From contig QIBA01000050.1 of the NCBI GenBank assembly GCA_003225175.1, forward strand, positions 1 to 64,000: a stretch of DNA of 64,000 nucleotides. Direction: 5' to 3'. The stretch's first letter is position 1. Every line of letters begins with the position of its first letter. The position numbers and the translations under genes were made by a program. Shown one piece after another: positions 26,150-35,397 of the stretch. Source of the stretch: Acidobacteriota bacterium. GTDB taxonomy: Bacteria; Acidobacteriota; Terriglobia; Terriglobales; Acidobacteriaceae. Under the pieces are notes generated by a model. The model was not told the DNA's origin. It searched no databases and was given only the letters and a program-made list of their open reading frames with translations.

Positions 26150-26779
26150 ATGAAACGTCTCGGCATTCTCCTTTCCGGACGCGGCTCCAACTTCATCGCC
26201 ATCGCCGACAACATTGCGGCAGGAAAAATCCCCGGCGCTGAGATCGCAGTCGTGATCTCCAACATGCCCTATGCTCCGGGCCTGCAAGCTGCCGAGCAGC
26301 GCGAGCTCAATGCACATGTAATCCAGAGTAAAGGACTCCCCCGCGCAGAGCACGATGCCGCGGTCGTCGCTTGTCTGCGCGAGCACAAAGTCGATCTTGT
26401 CTGCCTCACGGGATACATGCGCCTAATCTCGCCGGTGTTTCTCGAAGCATTTCCCAATCGGGTATTGAACATCCATCCCTCGCTCTTACCCGCGTTCCCC
26501 GGACTCGAGGCGCAGCGCCAGGCACTTGAATACGGCGTCCAGGTCAGCGGATGCACGGTGCACTTCGTTGATGAGAATCTCGACCATGGCGTGATCATCA
26601 CGCAACGTTCAGTTCCTGTGCTGCCCGACGATGACGAGCACAGTCTTGCGGAGCGGATCCTGGAACAGGAGCATGTAGCCTATAGCGAAGCCATTCGCAT
26701 GGTACTCGGTGGCGATCATGAGATTCGCGGGCGACGTTACTTGAAGAAGACCACCTCGCTACAGAGCCGCGTTTCCTAA
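26150..26779 (+). CDS. purN: Phosphoribosylglycinamide formyltransferase
   Basis: Formyl-tetrahydrofolate-dependent GAR transformylase, third step of purine synthesis. Seen: LGILLSGRGSNFIAIADNI for the phosphate loop, LVCLTGYMRLISPVFLEAF, LNIHPSLLPAFPGLEAQRQA with the catalytic Asn-His and GCTVHFVDENLDHGVII with the essential Asp. Length 209 fits. Its stop overlaps by four bases the end of the convergent, decayed chloride-channel gene. Confidence 0.94.
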   Translation: MKRLGILLSGRGSNFIAIADNIAAGKIPGAEIAVVISNMPYAPGLQAAEQRELNAHVIQSKGLPRAEHDAAVVACLREHKVDLVCLTGYMRLISPVFLEAFPNRVLNIHPSLLPAFPGLEAQRQALEYGVQVSGCTVHFVDENLDHGVIITQRSVPVLPDDDEHSLAERILEQEHVAYSEAIRMVLGGDHEIRGRRYLKKTTSLQSRVS

Positions 26780-28599
26780 GACGCACTCCCCTTCGAATCT
26801 TCGTCTTCCTGACCGCGAAACAGCAGGGGCACGCTCAACTGCAGAACTCGTTCGCGACGTTCTTCCGTCTCCTGTGCTGCACTTCGTGCCTTCAACAAGT
26901 CGGAAATGGAGATTATGCAGACAACCTCGTTAGGATGCTCGCGTTTGACGACAGGCAGCTTCGTGAACCCACTGCTAGCCATTCGCTGAACAGCGGTCGT
27001 CAGGCGCTCGTCGCTATAGGCAGTGACGGGAGTTTCGATGATCAGCGCTGCGAGCGAGGTCCCTTTCTTCCGGTAACGAACTGCTCGAGATCCCAGCGAG
27101 GGATTACGCCGATCATCTTCCCATTATGGTCCTCGACCGGAAATAGTCGTTGTACCCCAAGGCTGTCATTCACCTGCAAAGCCTGGTGAAGCTGATCGAG
27201 GGTCGCGCCGGGAATGAGTCTGGCGATCTGCGTCCGCATCACTTCTTCGACCGCGAGGCTCTCCATGGGATCGACAATGTATTCGCGCGAGAGGTGATAG
27301 CCACGGCGGCTCAGTTTTTCTGTGAGGATCGACCTGGGCAAGGTCAGCACAACCAGACCGTACGACACTAACGCAGAAATCAGGAGCGGCAGCAATACGC
27401 CCGGATCATGTGTGAGCTCGAAGCCGAAGACCACTGCTGTAAGAGGTGCGCCCAGAGCGCCTGCAAGGACTGCTGCCATGCTGACCAGAGGCCATAAACC
27501 AGTTCCGTAGTGAGGGAGGAAACGAGCTTCGAGACCTCCGAGCGCGCCACCCATCATCAGGAGCGGAGCGAGAACGCCGCCAGAAGTTCCGGATCGGAGC
27601 GAAACTGACCAGATAATGCCTTGACCAGGAAAATGCCAATCAGAGCTTTCAGGGTCAGGTCATGGTCAAGCAGCGAGGCAATGACGTCGTATCGACGCCG
27701 AGAGCTTGGGGAAAGAAATAGCCGCCGATTCCTACCACCGCGGCGCCAATTGCCGGCCACCACATCCAATGGATGGGCAGGTGCGCGAAGCCGTCCTCCA
27801 CCACGTAAATAGCTGAGCTCAGGGCGGCAGCCGGCAGCCCCGCCAGCAGCCCCACGAGCATGCATGAGGCTAATCCGACAGCGTCCACGGCAATGTGGTG
27901 TTCCGGAATGGGAAACAAGGGACCAAGGCCCAGCAAGTAGTGTCTCGCCGCCGCTGCAGTGGCGCTTGCCATGGCTACGGGAATCAGGCTGCGCGGCTCC
28001 CATTCAAACAGCAGTAACTCAACGGCCAGCAGAACAGCAGAAATCGGAGCCGCGAAAGTTGCCGACATTCCTGCCGCGGCTCCAGCAACCAGCAGTGTTT
28101 TGCGTTCCGCGCTGCTCATATGGAAGAGCTGCGCAATCAGCGATCCGACGGCTCCGCCCGTCATGATGATTGGTCCTTCGGCCCCGAACGGTCCGCCGGA
28201 GCCGATAGCGATCGCAGCAGAAACCGGTTTAAAAACTGCGACCCGCGGTTCCACTTTTGCTCCGCGCAACAGAATCGCTTCGATAGCTTCGGGAATTCCG
28301 TGTCCGCGAATGCGTTCCGAACCGAAGCGCGCCATGATGCCAACGATCAAACCGCCCACAATGGGAACTAGAATCACGAAAATCCCCAGTGTGTTCTGAG
28401 CCGGAGAATTAAATTCGAAGCTCCAGCGATGAAAGAAGAACAGGTTAGTGAAAAGATAAATAAGCTTCAGCAGAATCAGAGCCAGAAATGCGCCAACTAC
28501 GCCGATACCAATGCAGATAATGGAGAGAGGAATTACCCGAAGGTCGGTGGTGAAATCGGCCAAACTGGAAGCGCGAGCAGCAGAGTGAGTCGTCGACAT
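26776..28599 (-). pseudogene. ClC chloride channel/transporter with CBS domains, disrupted by three frameshifts
   Basis: The N-terminal two thirds (28599 to about 27696) is a clear ClC protein: RGHGIPEAIEAI, GSGGPFGAEGPIIMTGGAVG with the gating glutamate, and GYFFPQALGVG. The frame then changes at about 27696, where GVGYDV needs one more base. It changes again at about 27617 (before IIWSVSLRSGTSGGVLAPLL) and at about 27054 (before TSLAALIIETPVT in the second CBS region). Each junction is repaired by adding a single base, so the gene carries three independent one-base deletions. The restored product would be about 607 residues: a ClC domain followed by two CBS domains. The frame upstream runs to 28638. 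Neighbouring genes are intact, so random poor sequence quality is less likely, but read-level errors cannot be excluded. Confidence 0.85.
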
Positions 28600-28796
28600 G
28601 GGCCCGAGGGTGACGTCAGATTCCGCGACCAGAGTCATCAGTCCGGGAACGGTTAACGCCGCCTGAATATCCAGTTTAGCGCACCGCGAAGCGTGCTTCG
28701 GGCTAGTTCGCGCGAACCTGAGGTTCTGGGCTATTCTTCTTTGTCGCTCTTACAGACAGAAAGTCGCGCCAGCGGCGCGGTTGGAGACTTCCAAGC

Positions 28797-30128
28797 TTGA
28801 TTGCGAGATACACGCGGTCCGAAATGGGGCGTATTTGGAGCGAACAGAACCGCTTTCGAGGATGGTTAAAAGTGGAGGTTGCGGCGACAGAAACTCTCGC
28901 TGAAGCCGGTATGGTCCCCCTGTCGGCAGCGAAAGCTATTCGCGAACGCGGCGACTTCGATCTGGAGCGTATCCAGGCCATCGAATCCGAGGTCAAGCAC
29001 GATGTCGTTGCATTTACAACGGCGGTAGCGGAAAAAGTCGGACTAGAGTCGCGCTGGCTGCACTTCGGCCTCACTTCCAACGACGTCGTCGACACGGCAC
29101 AGGCCCTCCAGATTCACGAGGCTTCGCTGATCATCCGTAACGATCTCGAGGCACTCAAGACCGTCCTCAAGCGGCGCGCACTTGAATTCCAGAACACGCC
29201 CATCATTGGAAGAACGCACGGCGTTCATGCTGAGCCGACAACATTTGGATTGAAGTTAGCGAACTGGTATTCGGAGATCGAGCGCAACATCGAACGCTTT
29301 GAGCACGCAGCTGAAGATATGCGCGTGGGAAAGATTTCCGGTGCAGTAGGGACGCTTGCGCACTTAACTCCCGAACTGGAAGAAAAAATCTGCGGGCGGC
29401 TTGGATTAAAAGTAGCCGCGATCTCCAGCCAGGTCATTCAGCGCGATCGGCACGCCTTTTTCATTGCGACTCTGGCGGTAATTGCCAGCACTTTGGACAA
29501 GATCGCCGTCGAGATCCGCCACTTGCAGCGTACGGAAGTGCGTGAGGCAGAAGAATACTTCAGCGAAAAACAAAAGGGCTCTTCAGCCATGCCGCACAAG
29601 CGCAATCCGATCACATGCGAACAGATCAGCGGACTGGCACGCGTAGTGCGCTCGAATGCGCAGGCAGCACTGGAGAATGTCCCACTGTGGCACGAGCGCG
29701 ACATCTCGCATTCGTCGGTTGAGCGAATTGTTCTTCCCGATTCGACAATTCTCATGGATTACCTGCTGCACAAAACCACTCGCCTGATCGACACACTCCT
29801 GGTTTATCCGGATCGCATGTTGAAGAACCTCGAGAGCAGCGGCGGCCTGATTTTCAGCGGACAGCTCCTCCTCGATCTCGCAGAGTCCGGCATGTCGCGC
29901 GAAGACGCATATCGCCTGGTGCAGAAGCATGCGATGGAGGCCTGGAAGAACGGCAACAACTTTCGCGACGCGGTGCGCAGCGATGCCGAAATTCGCAGCA
30001 AACTCTCCGAGCAGCAGATGGAACGGGCATTTGATTTGAAGCGCCAGCTCGGCAACGTGGATGCAATTTTCAAGCGCGTCTTTTCCCAGCGTCAGGGCGG
30101 GGAAGCTGAGAGATCCGGGAGCGCTTAG
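28797..30128 (+). CDS. purB: Adenylosuccinate lyase
   Basis: Fumarase superfamily enzyme acting twice in purine synthesis (SAICAR and adenylosuccinate cleavage). Seen: LHFGLTSNDVVDTAQALQ, IIGRTHGVHAEPTTFGLKLA with the catalytic His, and the mobile loop KGSSAMPHKRNPITCEQISG with the catalytic Ser. Length 443 is normal. The start is TTG 28797 after GGAG. The C-terminal tail after RVFSQRQGG is short and variable. ubiX follows after nine bases. Confidence 0.95.
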   Translation: MIARYTRSEMGRIWSEQNRFRGWLKVEVAATETLAEAGMVPLSAAKAIRERGDFDLERIQAIESEVKHDVVAFTTAVAEKVGLESRWLHFGLTSNDVVDTAQALQIHEASLIIRNDLEALKTVLKRRALEFQNTPIIGRTHGVHAEPTTFGLKLANWYSEIERNIERFEHAAEDMRVGKISGAVGTLAHLTPELEEKICGRLGLKVAAISSQVIQRDRHAFFIATLAVIASTLDKIAVEIRHLQRTEVREAEEYFSEKQKGSSAMPHKRNPITCEQISGLARVVRSNAQAALENVPLWHERDISHSSVERIVLPDSTILMDYLLHKTTRLIDTLLVYPDRMLKNLESSGGLIFSGQLLLDLAESGMSREDAYRLVQKHAMEAWKNGNNFRDAVRSDAEIRSKLSEQQMERAFDLKRQLGNVDAIFKRVFSQRQGGEAERSGSA

Positions 30129-30137
30129 CCCAACGTG

Positions 30138-30740
30138 ATGCCGGAAACCGTTCAAAACCTCACCGTCGCAGCGACTGGAGCAAGCGGAGCGATTTTTGCG
30201 CGGGAGCTGCTGCGCGTAGTCGAAGGCGATCCGCGAATTACCACCGTCAATTTCATCGCGTCAGACAATGCGCTGCGGGTGTTTGCCGAGGAGCTGAAGA
30301 TCCGTGGACGTAGCGATCTCGTAGCCCAGCTGTTAGGCATGAAGAGCAAGAAAATTCAAGAGCAAGGAAACAACGACATCGGCGCGAACGTTGCAAGCGG
30401 TTCGTACCCCACAGACGCGATGATCGTTTTGCCCTGTAGTATGGGAACTCTGGCGCAGGTAGCGAATGGTTTGGCGGGAAACCTCATTGAGCGTGCCGCC
30501 GACGTTTGTCTGAAAGAAAGGCGTCCACTGGTACTGTGCGTGCGCGAGACGCCGCTGAACAAGATCCATATCAGGAATATGTATCGTGCTGCCGACGGCG
30601 GAGCCACCGTGTACCCGCTGATTCCGACTTTTTATAATCTCCCTGCATCGCTGGAGGAGATGGCTCGGCAGTTCGCTTGCCGGGTGCTGGCGCATATTGG
30701 GCTGCAGCAGGAGGGAGCATATCGGTGGAAGAATGAGTAG
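30138..30740 (+). CDS. ubiX: Flavin prenyltransferase UbiX
   Basis: UbiX-type flavoprotein that makes prenylated FMN, the cofactor of UbiD decarboxylases. Seen: VAATGASGAIFARELLRVV with the phosphate-binding loop, SYPTDAMIVLPCSMGTLAQVANGLAGNLIERAAD in pieces, and RRPLVLCVRETPLNKIHIRNM. Length about 200. The ATG at 30138 is preferred; a GTG one codon earlier is possible. It follows purB by about ten bases and is likely cotranscribed. No UbiD is seen in the window. Confidence 0.92.
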   Translation: MPETVQNLTVAATGASGAIFARELLRVVEGDPRITTVNFIASDNALRVFAEELKIRGRSDLVAQLLGMKSKKIQEQGNNDIGANVASGSYPTDAMIVLPCSMGTLAQVANGLAGNLIERAADVCLKERRPLVLCVRETPLNKIHIRNMYRAADGGATVYPLIPTFYNLPASLEEMARQFACRVLAHIGLQQEGAYRWKNE

Positions 30741-30775
30741 CGCCTTCGCATCGCGATCATGCCCTATTGGAGAAT

Positions 30776-32131
30776 TCATTCCTTCACGGAAATTCCCAGG
30801 GCCTTCATCTTGCGATAAAGATGACTGCGTTCCAAACCGAGAATCTCTGCTGCGCGGCTGATGTTTCCTTTACTTTCGTCGAGCTTCTTCAGAATGTAGT
30901 CGCGCTCATAGGCGGAGCGCGCCTGCTGCAGCGAAGAGAATTCTGGAGTGGCGCTGCGGCGCGAACCGTCACGATAGACGAGGGGCGGCAGGTGCTTCCG
31001 CTCCAGCTTTGTTGCCCCAGGATTCATGATCACAATGCGCTCGATCATATTACGCAGTTCGCGCACATTACCGGGCCAGGAATACTTCATAAGAATGTCA
31101 GTGGCGTCATCTGCAATTTCCCTGGTCCGGCGACTGTAGCGCGCAGAGAATTCTTTGAGGAAGTGCTTGACCAAAAGAGGAACGTCCTCAATCCGTTCCC
31201 GCAATGGAGGAACATAAAAGGGAATCACGTTCAGCCGATAGAAGAGATCTTCGCGAAAGTTGCCGCTCGCGATCTCTTCTTCGAGATTCTTGTTTGTGGA
31301 GGCGATTACCCGCACATCGACCGTGACCGGCTCAGCAGCCCCGACCGGCGTGAATCGCTGCTCGTCCAGTGTGCGCAGCACCTTGGATTGAGTCTTCAGA
31401 CTCATGTCCCCGACTTCGTCCAGGAACAGCGTGCCTCCATCGGCGCGTTCAAACGTCCCGATCTTCTCGGCTGAGTCGCCCGATACCGCAGAGTTCCGAT
31501 ATCCGAATAATTCGGGCTCAATGAAGTCCTCCGGAATCGCAGCGCAATTGACCTCGGTGAATACGTTGTCGCGACGCAGGCTCTGGTTGTGAATCGCCCG
31601 CGCCACCAGCTCCTTTCCCGTTCCGGACTCGCCGTAGATCAGCACGCGTCCATTAGTAGGAGCCATGAGACTGATTTGTTGCCGCAACGCCTTAGTCGGG
31701 ACGCTCTCGCCGACGATGATGCTCTTCGCCTCGAGCTGCCTGCGGAATTCGCGGTTTTCCCCGCGCAGCCTCCGCGCCTCCATAGCGTTCTTAATAAGGA
31801 TGAGCAACCGCTCAAGCGACAGCGGCTTCTCCAGAAAGTCGAATGCTCCCAGCTTAGTAGCCCGAACGGCAGTCTCGATCGTGCCGTGCCCGGAGATGAT
31901 AATCACCTCCGGAGGATCCTGGTGTTCTTTAATCTTCTCCAGCGTCTCCAGCCCATCGATGCCAGGCAGCCAGATATCCAGCAGGATGACATCATAAGAT
32001 CGCGTGTTTAGCGCCTCAAGACAAGCCTCGCCGCTGTCAGCCGTACCGACCTTGAACCCTTCGTCCTCAAGGGCACCGCGCAGCGACTTGCGAATGTCGG
32101 TCTCGTCGTCGACTACAAGGATGGAGTTCAT
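30776..32131 (-). CDS. NtrC-type response regulator with an altered GAFTGA loop
   Basis: Three domains in order: a receiver (residues 1-120, phospho-Asp52 in VILLDIWLPG, Lys102), an AAA+ domain (about 135-370) and a Fis-type HTH (about 405-448, GNISRAAEILGLERSHLYRKM). The ATPase motifs are intact: Walker A GESGTGKE (167-174), Walker B GGTLFLDEV and the R-finger region FREDLFYRLNVIPFYVPPLRER. However, the loop that touches sigma54, normally GAFTGA, reads SAVSGD (residues 214-219; confirmed in the DNA at 31475-31492). This loop is nearly invariant in sigma54 activators. Loss of sigma54 contact is therefore likely, with a role as a sigma70-type activator or repressor (inference). No histidine kinase is adjacent. 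The sequence is closest to the NtrX-like group. Confidence 0.9.
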   Translation of the reverse strand: MNSILVVDDETDIRKSLRGALEDEGFKVGTADSGEACLEALNTRSYDVILLDIWLPGIDGLETLEKIKEHQDPPEVIIISGHGTIETAVRATKLGAFDFLEKPLSLERLLILIKNAMEARRLRGENREFRRQLEAKSIIVGESVPTKALRQQISLMAPTNGRVLIYGESGTGKELVARAIHNQSLRRDNVFTEVNCAAIPEDFIEPELFGYRNSAVSGDSAEKIGTFERADGGTLFLDEVGDMSLKTQSKVLRTLDEQRFTPVGAAEPVTVDVRVIASTNKNLEEEIASGNFREDLFYRLNVIPFYVPPLRERIEDVPLLVKHFLKEFSARYSRRTREIADDATDILMKYSWPGNVRELRNMIERIVIMNPGATKLERKHLPPLVYRDGSRRSATPEFSSLQQARSAYERDYILKKLDESKGNISRAAEILGLERSHLYRKMKALGISVKE

Positions 32132-32202
32132 CGGATGAATGATTTTACCGTCTCATCATCCATGTGATCTCGCTCTCCAGAAGGTTGCGACGACTTGCCG
32201 TA

Positions 32203-32532
32203 TTACTTCACGATCAGCGTAGCCGTTCCTAAGCGGATGATGTTGTTTACGACTGCGCGAGAATCGGCCGCATAGGGCAGAATCCGCTTGGACTCATTAC
32301 TGAGTGGCAGACCCACATCCGAGGCCTTCGCACCCCTAAGCTGTCCGCCAAGTAGCTCGTTCTTAATTGGGTCCAGCTCTTGTGGGAAGTGACGGTAAAT
32401 GACTGAGGGAGTTTCCTGCAGGATCCCGAGAAGAAGATGTTGTGACTCGATACGAGTCGCGCCAGCGTTGCTTGCGTGTTGACGAGCAAACAACAAAACT
32501 CTCCGACCCTCCTCGGCATAGAGTTCAAACAT
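32203..32532 (-). CDS. Solo Clp-N-type domain protein
   Basis: A 109-residue protein whose first 70 residues resemble the N-terminal repeat of ClpC/ClpA: EEGRRVLLFARQHASNAGA followed by RIESQHLLLGILQETPSVIYR. Known full-length Clp proteins continue with AAA+ domains; here there are none. Such isolated Clp-N proteins recur in acidobacteria and could act as adaptors or decoys for Clp proteases, which is inference. The start ATG at 32532 gives the domain its natural beginning; the frame extends to 32592. It sits 70 bp after the TPR gene on the same strand. Confidence 0.65.
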   Translation of the reverse strand: MFELYAEEGRRVLLFARQHASNAGATRIESQHLLLGILQETPSVIYRHFPQELDPIKNELLGGQLRGAKASDVGLPLSNESKRILPYAADSRAVVNNIIRLGTATLIVK

Positions 32533-32602
32533 GCTGATGATCGTAGTTCCAGAAGGGCAGCATTCCGGCAAACCACCTCGCCGGTATGGCATTACTGCGC
32601 GC

Positions 32603-33931
32603 TCAGTTGTGGCTCAGTGTGCCAACAAGATTGGATGTCGGAACGCCTGTCCAGGCGCGGGCTTCATTGGCATACAGCACATGAAATTCAGGATTGATTT
32701 TGAGAGCCTTCTGCGCGAACTCTGAAGCGTGCGGGTTTCCTAGCTTGCGCTCAATTGCCGCGGCGTGGAAGAACAGGATTGGATCTCGCGTGCCGGCAGC
32801 GAGCGCCTTCTGGATGGCTTCTTGAGCATCCTGAGGGCGATTGTTTTTCAACAGCGCCCACGCCAGCGTGTCCCATGTGTAAACGTCGTGCCGCGCCTCG
32901 AGTTCTTTTCGGGCCAGCGCCAAGGCCTCACTCAGGTGACGATCATGATCGGCAAAGAACAACGCCAACTCGCGGTTGTAGACCTGCTTATTTAGTGCCC
33001 CCAACTGCCCGATGTATTCCACGAGTGCGTACTCCTTCTCTGCCTCCGTGTCTTTCTTTTGACGCTTATAGACATCCCCGAGAGCACTCGCATAAATCGG
33101 CAGCGGAATAACGGCGATTGCGCGCTGGTAGAAATCAGCAGCCTCGGAGAAACGAAGTTGAGCGGCGCGAATCTGTCCCATACCTGCCAGAGCGCGATGA
33201 TAGAAGGGGAAGACTCGGAGCGCATAATTCATTTCCTTTTCAGCCTCTGCCAAATTTCCGGACTGAAACAATTGCTCGCCAAGCATAAAATGTGTCCATG
33301 CCACGTTCTCGGCGGGTAAGTGCGCTTGCTGGGAGAGAGCGCATGCCTGCTTCATCAGCAACATCGAGTTTTCAATATCACCGCGCATCCACGCCAGCGA
33401 AGCCTCACGCGTAGCTCTCAAGTACTCCTGACCAGTATGGGGACGTCCATCGTTTCGAGGGACAAGCTGTACAAACCATGCCTCAGCTTTTGCGTAGTTC
33501 CCCATTTCGAGCTGCGCGTCACCGGCGAGCGCCAGGGCCGCTGGATCGTGAGAGAGTTTCAACGCATGTTCGGCATTCGAAGCCGCTTCTGGAAAACGAT
33601 GTTCTGCGAATTGAATTGCGCCCAATTGCCCGTACGCGGCCGCGGCTTCCTCGTGCTGGGATTCCAACTCGAGCGATTTCTGAATCACTCTTTCAGCGAG
33701 GTCGTAGTAGCTGATGTCTCCGGTTTCGCGCCCCTTCAATGAATAAGCGCCGGCCAAACGGTTGTAATTCACGTAATAGTCGGGATCCCGCGAGAGTTGT
33801 GCCTGGAAGAAGCGAATGCGCTCGTCGGTGGCGTGCGATGCGACCGCTTGGGGTGGCGTTTGAGCGCCGCAGACGAGTGCCAGCAGAACAATGGTAAAGA
33901 CGCAGGATGCTGCGTCTTTACTTGGGATCAC
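32603..33931 (-). CDS. Exported TPR-repeat protein
   Basis: A probable signal peptide (VFTIVLLALVCGAQ) is followed by tetratricopeptide repeats through most of the 442 residues, for example YNRLAGAYSLKGRETG, AAYGQLGAIQFAEHRFPEA, HFMLGEQLFQSGNLAEAEKE and ALAGMGQIRAAQLRFSEA. TPRs are protein-binding scaffolds. The start is GTG 33931, overlapping the stop of the DUF4331 gene as GTGA. The very start of the coding region carries a 12-bp perfect hairpin (33894-33921), which encodes part of the signal peptide. Pairing with a DUF4331 gene recurs in acidobacteria; the joint function is unknown. Confidence 0.8.
   Translation of the reverse strand: MIPSKDAASCVFTIVLLALVCGAQTPPQAVASHATDERIRFFQAQLSRDPDYYVNYNRLAGAYSLKGRETGDISYYDLAERVIQKSLELESQHEEAAAAYGQLGAIQFAEHRFPEAASNAEHALKLSHDPAALALAGDAQLEMGNYAKAEAWFVQLVPRNDGRPHTGQEYLRATREASLAWMRGDIENSMLLMKQACALSQQAHLPAENVAWTHFMLGEQLFQSGNLAEAEKEMNYALRVFPFYHRALAGMGQIRAAQLRFSEAADFYQRAIAVIPLPIYASALGDVYKRQKKDTEAEKEYALVEYIGQLGALNKQVYNRELALFFADHDRHLSEALALARKELEARHDVYTWDTLAWALLKNNRPQDAQEAIQKALAAGTRDPILFFHAAAIERKLGNPHASEFAQKALKINPEFHVLYANEARAWTGVPTSNLVGTLSHN
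33894..33921. repeat. Perfect 12-bp hairpin of the GACGCAG..CTGCGTC type
   Basis: GTAAAGACGCAG (33894-33905), loop GATG, then CTGCGTCTTTAC (33910-33921). Palindromes of this form are common in acidobacterial intergenic DNA. Here the hairpin lies at codons 4-13 of the TPR gene, close to its GTG start. Confidence 0.7.
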
Positions 33932-35361
33932 TGCTGCACCGGGAATCCTATTGTGCCGGTTTCGCCGGGAAGCGGATGCGGCAGCGCCAGAAACGGAAAC
34001 GTGGCTAGAAATGGCCGATCGTTTCCGACCACCGTGAAGTCGGTCAGCTGTGCATCCGGCTTATTGAAAGTCGTTCCCTGCACTACGACTAATACGCGAC
34101 GATCCTGACAACTCGGGAAGGCCGAGCACTCCAGGGCGGCGCGACTGCCTAACGGGCCTCCACCGGTCACACCCGATGGGAAATGGACATCCGCAAGCTG
34201 ACGCAAGAGTTGCAGTGCAATGTCGATCGCGGGATCGTTCAACCGCCGGCCATTCTGCAGTCCGAATTGCCCAATTGCAGGATTGCTGGCAGGCAGATCC
34301 AAATCGAAACGCAAAACATCCGGCAAAAGAGCTACGCGCAGTAAATTCTTATTCGTGTTCGCAAACGTCCCCGGCAGGAGAAGCGGAGCGCCGTTCGGCA
34401 GCGTTGTGAGTCCGAGCGCGGTCAGCAGATTTGCCCTGCCTTGGATTGTGTTCCCCGTGCCGTCGGTGTCAGCCGTGGTCAGCGCGTCCGGGATCAGCCC
34501 CGAATAGTTTGCCACATCATGTTCTGGGATTTCGGCATTCTCCGCGTCACGGGGCGCGCCTTTCGGGATGAATACGGTAGCGAAGCCTTGTTGGCCCATG
34601 CGCTCAAATTGCGTATAAACCCGGCCTTGACTGCGCCGATCGGGAACTCTCTCGCTCACCGTGGCCCACACGTTTACCTTGGAAGTGCTGCCTCGAATCA
34701 TGGACTTCGGCAGCGACACTACGATAGAAGTCACATCAAAGCCGCCAAAGCCATCGACTCCACTGGTTCCGTCGGAGCGCACTGCACGCCCTCGGAAACT
34801 GGTGCCGATCTGTCGAAACACATCTTGTGTGTTGTTCAAAATGCGGAAGAACTGCCCAACATCAAAGACGAATGGATCGTCGCGCATGCCGACGAATGCC
34901 TGTACTCCACCGGCGCTCCCAAATATGGTTCCGAACGTTCCTTGAGCCGAGGGAGATGAATTGAGCAGGATGTTGCGGGCTCCGGTAAGGGAAGGCGCGG
35001 CTGGGCCAAGCACGCGGATAGTCTGTCCCTGCCCAGAAATATCGGCGACGATTTGAATTACGACGTCCTCCCGGGCATCGCCGGTGTTGTCGATTTTGAA
35101 CTGGTAGAGCAAATCGGGAGACAGTGAATAGCTCGGGAGTTCAGCTGGGACACTGAACGGATTGACGTTCATGACCATTACGACTCGAGTTGCATCGTTA
35201 GGGTCGGTGAAGAGGTAAACGTCGGTGATATCACCTTCCGGGATCCCGTCCACAATGGGAGCCTCGCGATGATCAGCCGCGAAGACAGGAGTGGTTCCGA
35301 AGATCGTGCCCAGCACCAGGCAGAGCATCGCAATCTTTAACACTAGACTTTGGCCCTTCAT
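33928..35361 (-). CDS. DUF4331-family exported protein
   Basis: A signal peptide ending in TTPVFAADHREAP is followed by the DUF4331 hallmark: HREAPIVDG near the N-terminus, then DITDVYLFTDPNDATRVVMVMNVNPFS. The 477-residue body is beta-rich and ends with ATFPFLALPHPLPGETGTIG. The family is exported in many bacteria; its biochemical role is unknown. It is 36 bp downstream of a lipoprotein gene and overlaps the TPR gene, so the three probably form one transcript. Confidence 0.86.
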   Translation of the reverse strand: MKGQSLVLKIAMLCLVLGTIFGTTPVFAADHREAPIVDGIPEGDITDVYLFTDPNDATRVVMVMNVNPFSVPAELPSYSLSPDLLYQFKIDNTGDAREDVVIQIVADISGQGQTIRVLGPAAPSLTGARNILLNSSPSAQGTFGTIFGSAGGVQAFVGMRDDPFVFDVGQFFRILNNTQDVFRQIGTSFRGRAVRSDGTSGVDGFGGFDVTSIVVSLPKSMIRGSTSKVNVWATVSERVPDRRSQGRVYTQFERMGQQGFATVFIPKGAPRDAENAEIPEHDVANYSGLIPDALTTADTDGTGNTIQGRANLLTALGLTTLPNGAPLLLPGTFANTNKNLLRVALLPDVLRFDLDLPASNPAIGQFGLQNGRRLNDPAIDIALQLLRQLADVHFPSGVTGGGPLGSRAALECSAFPSCQDRRVLVVVQGTTFNKPDAQLTDFTVVGNDRPFLATFPFLALPHPLPGETGTIGFPVQQ

Positions 35362-35397
35362 ACTCGCCTCCCAACAAAGTACCGCCGCAACCGCGGC

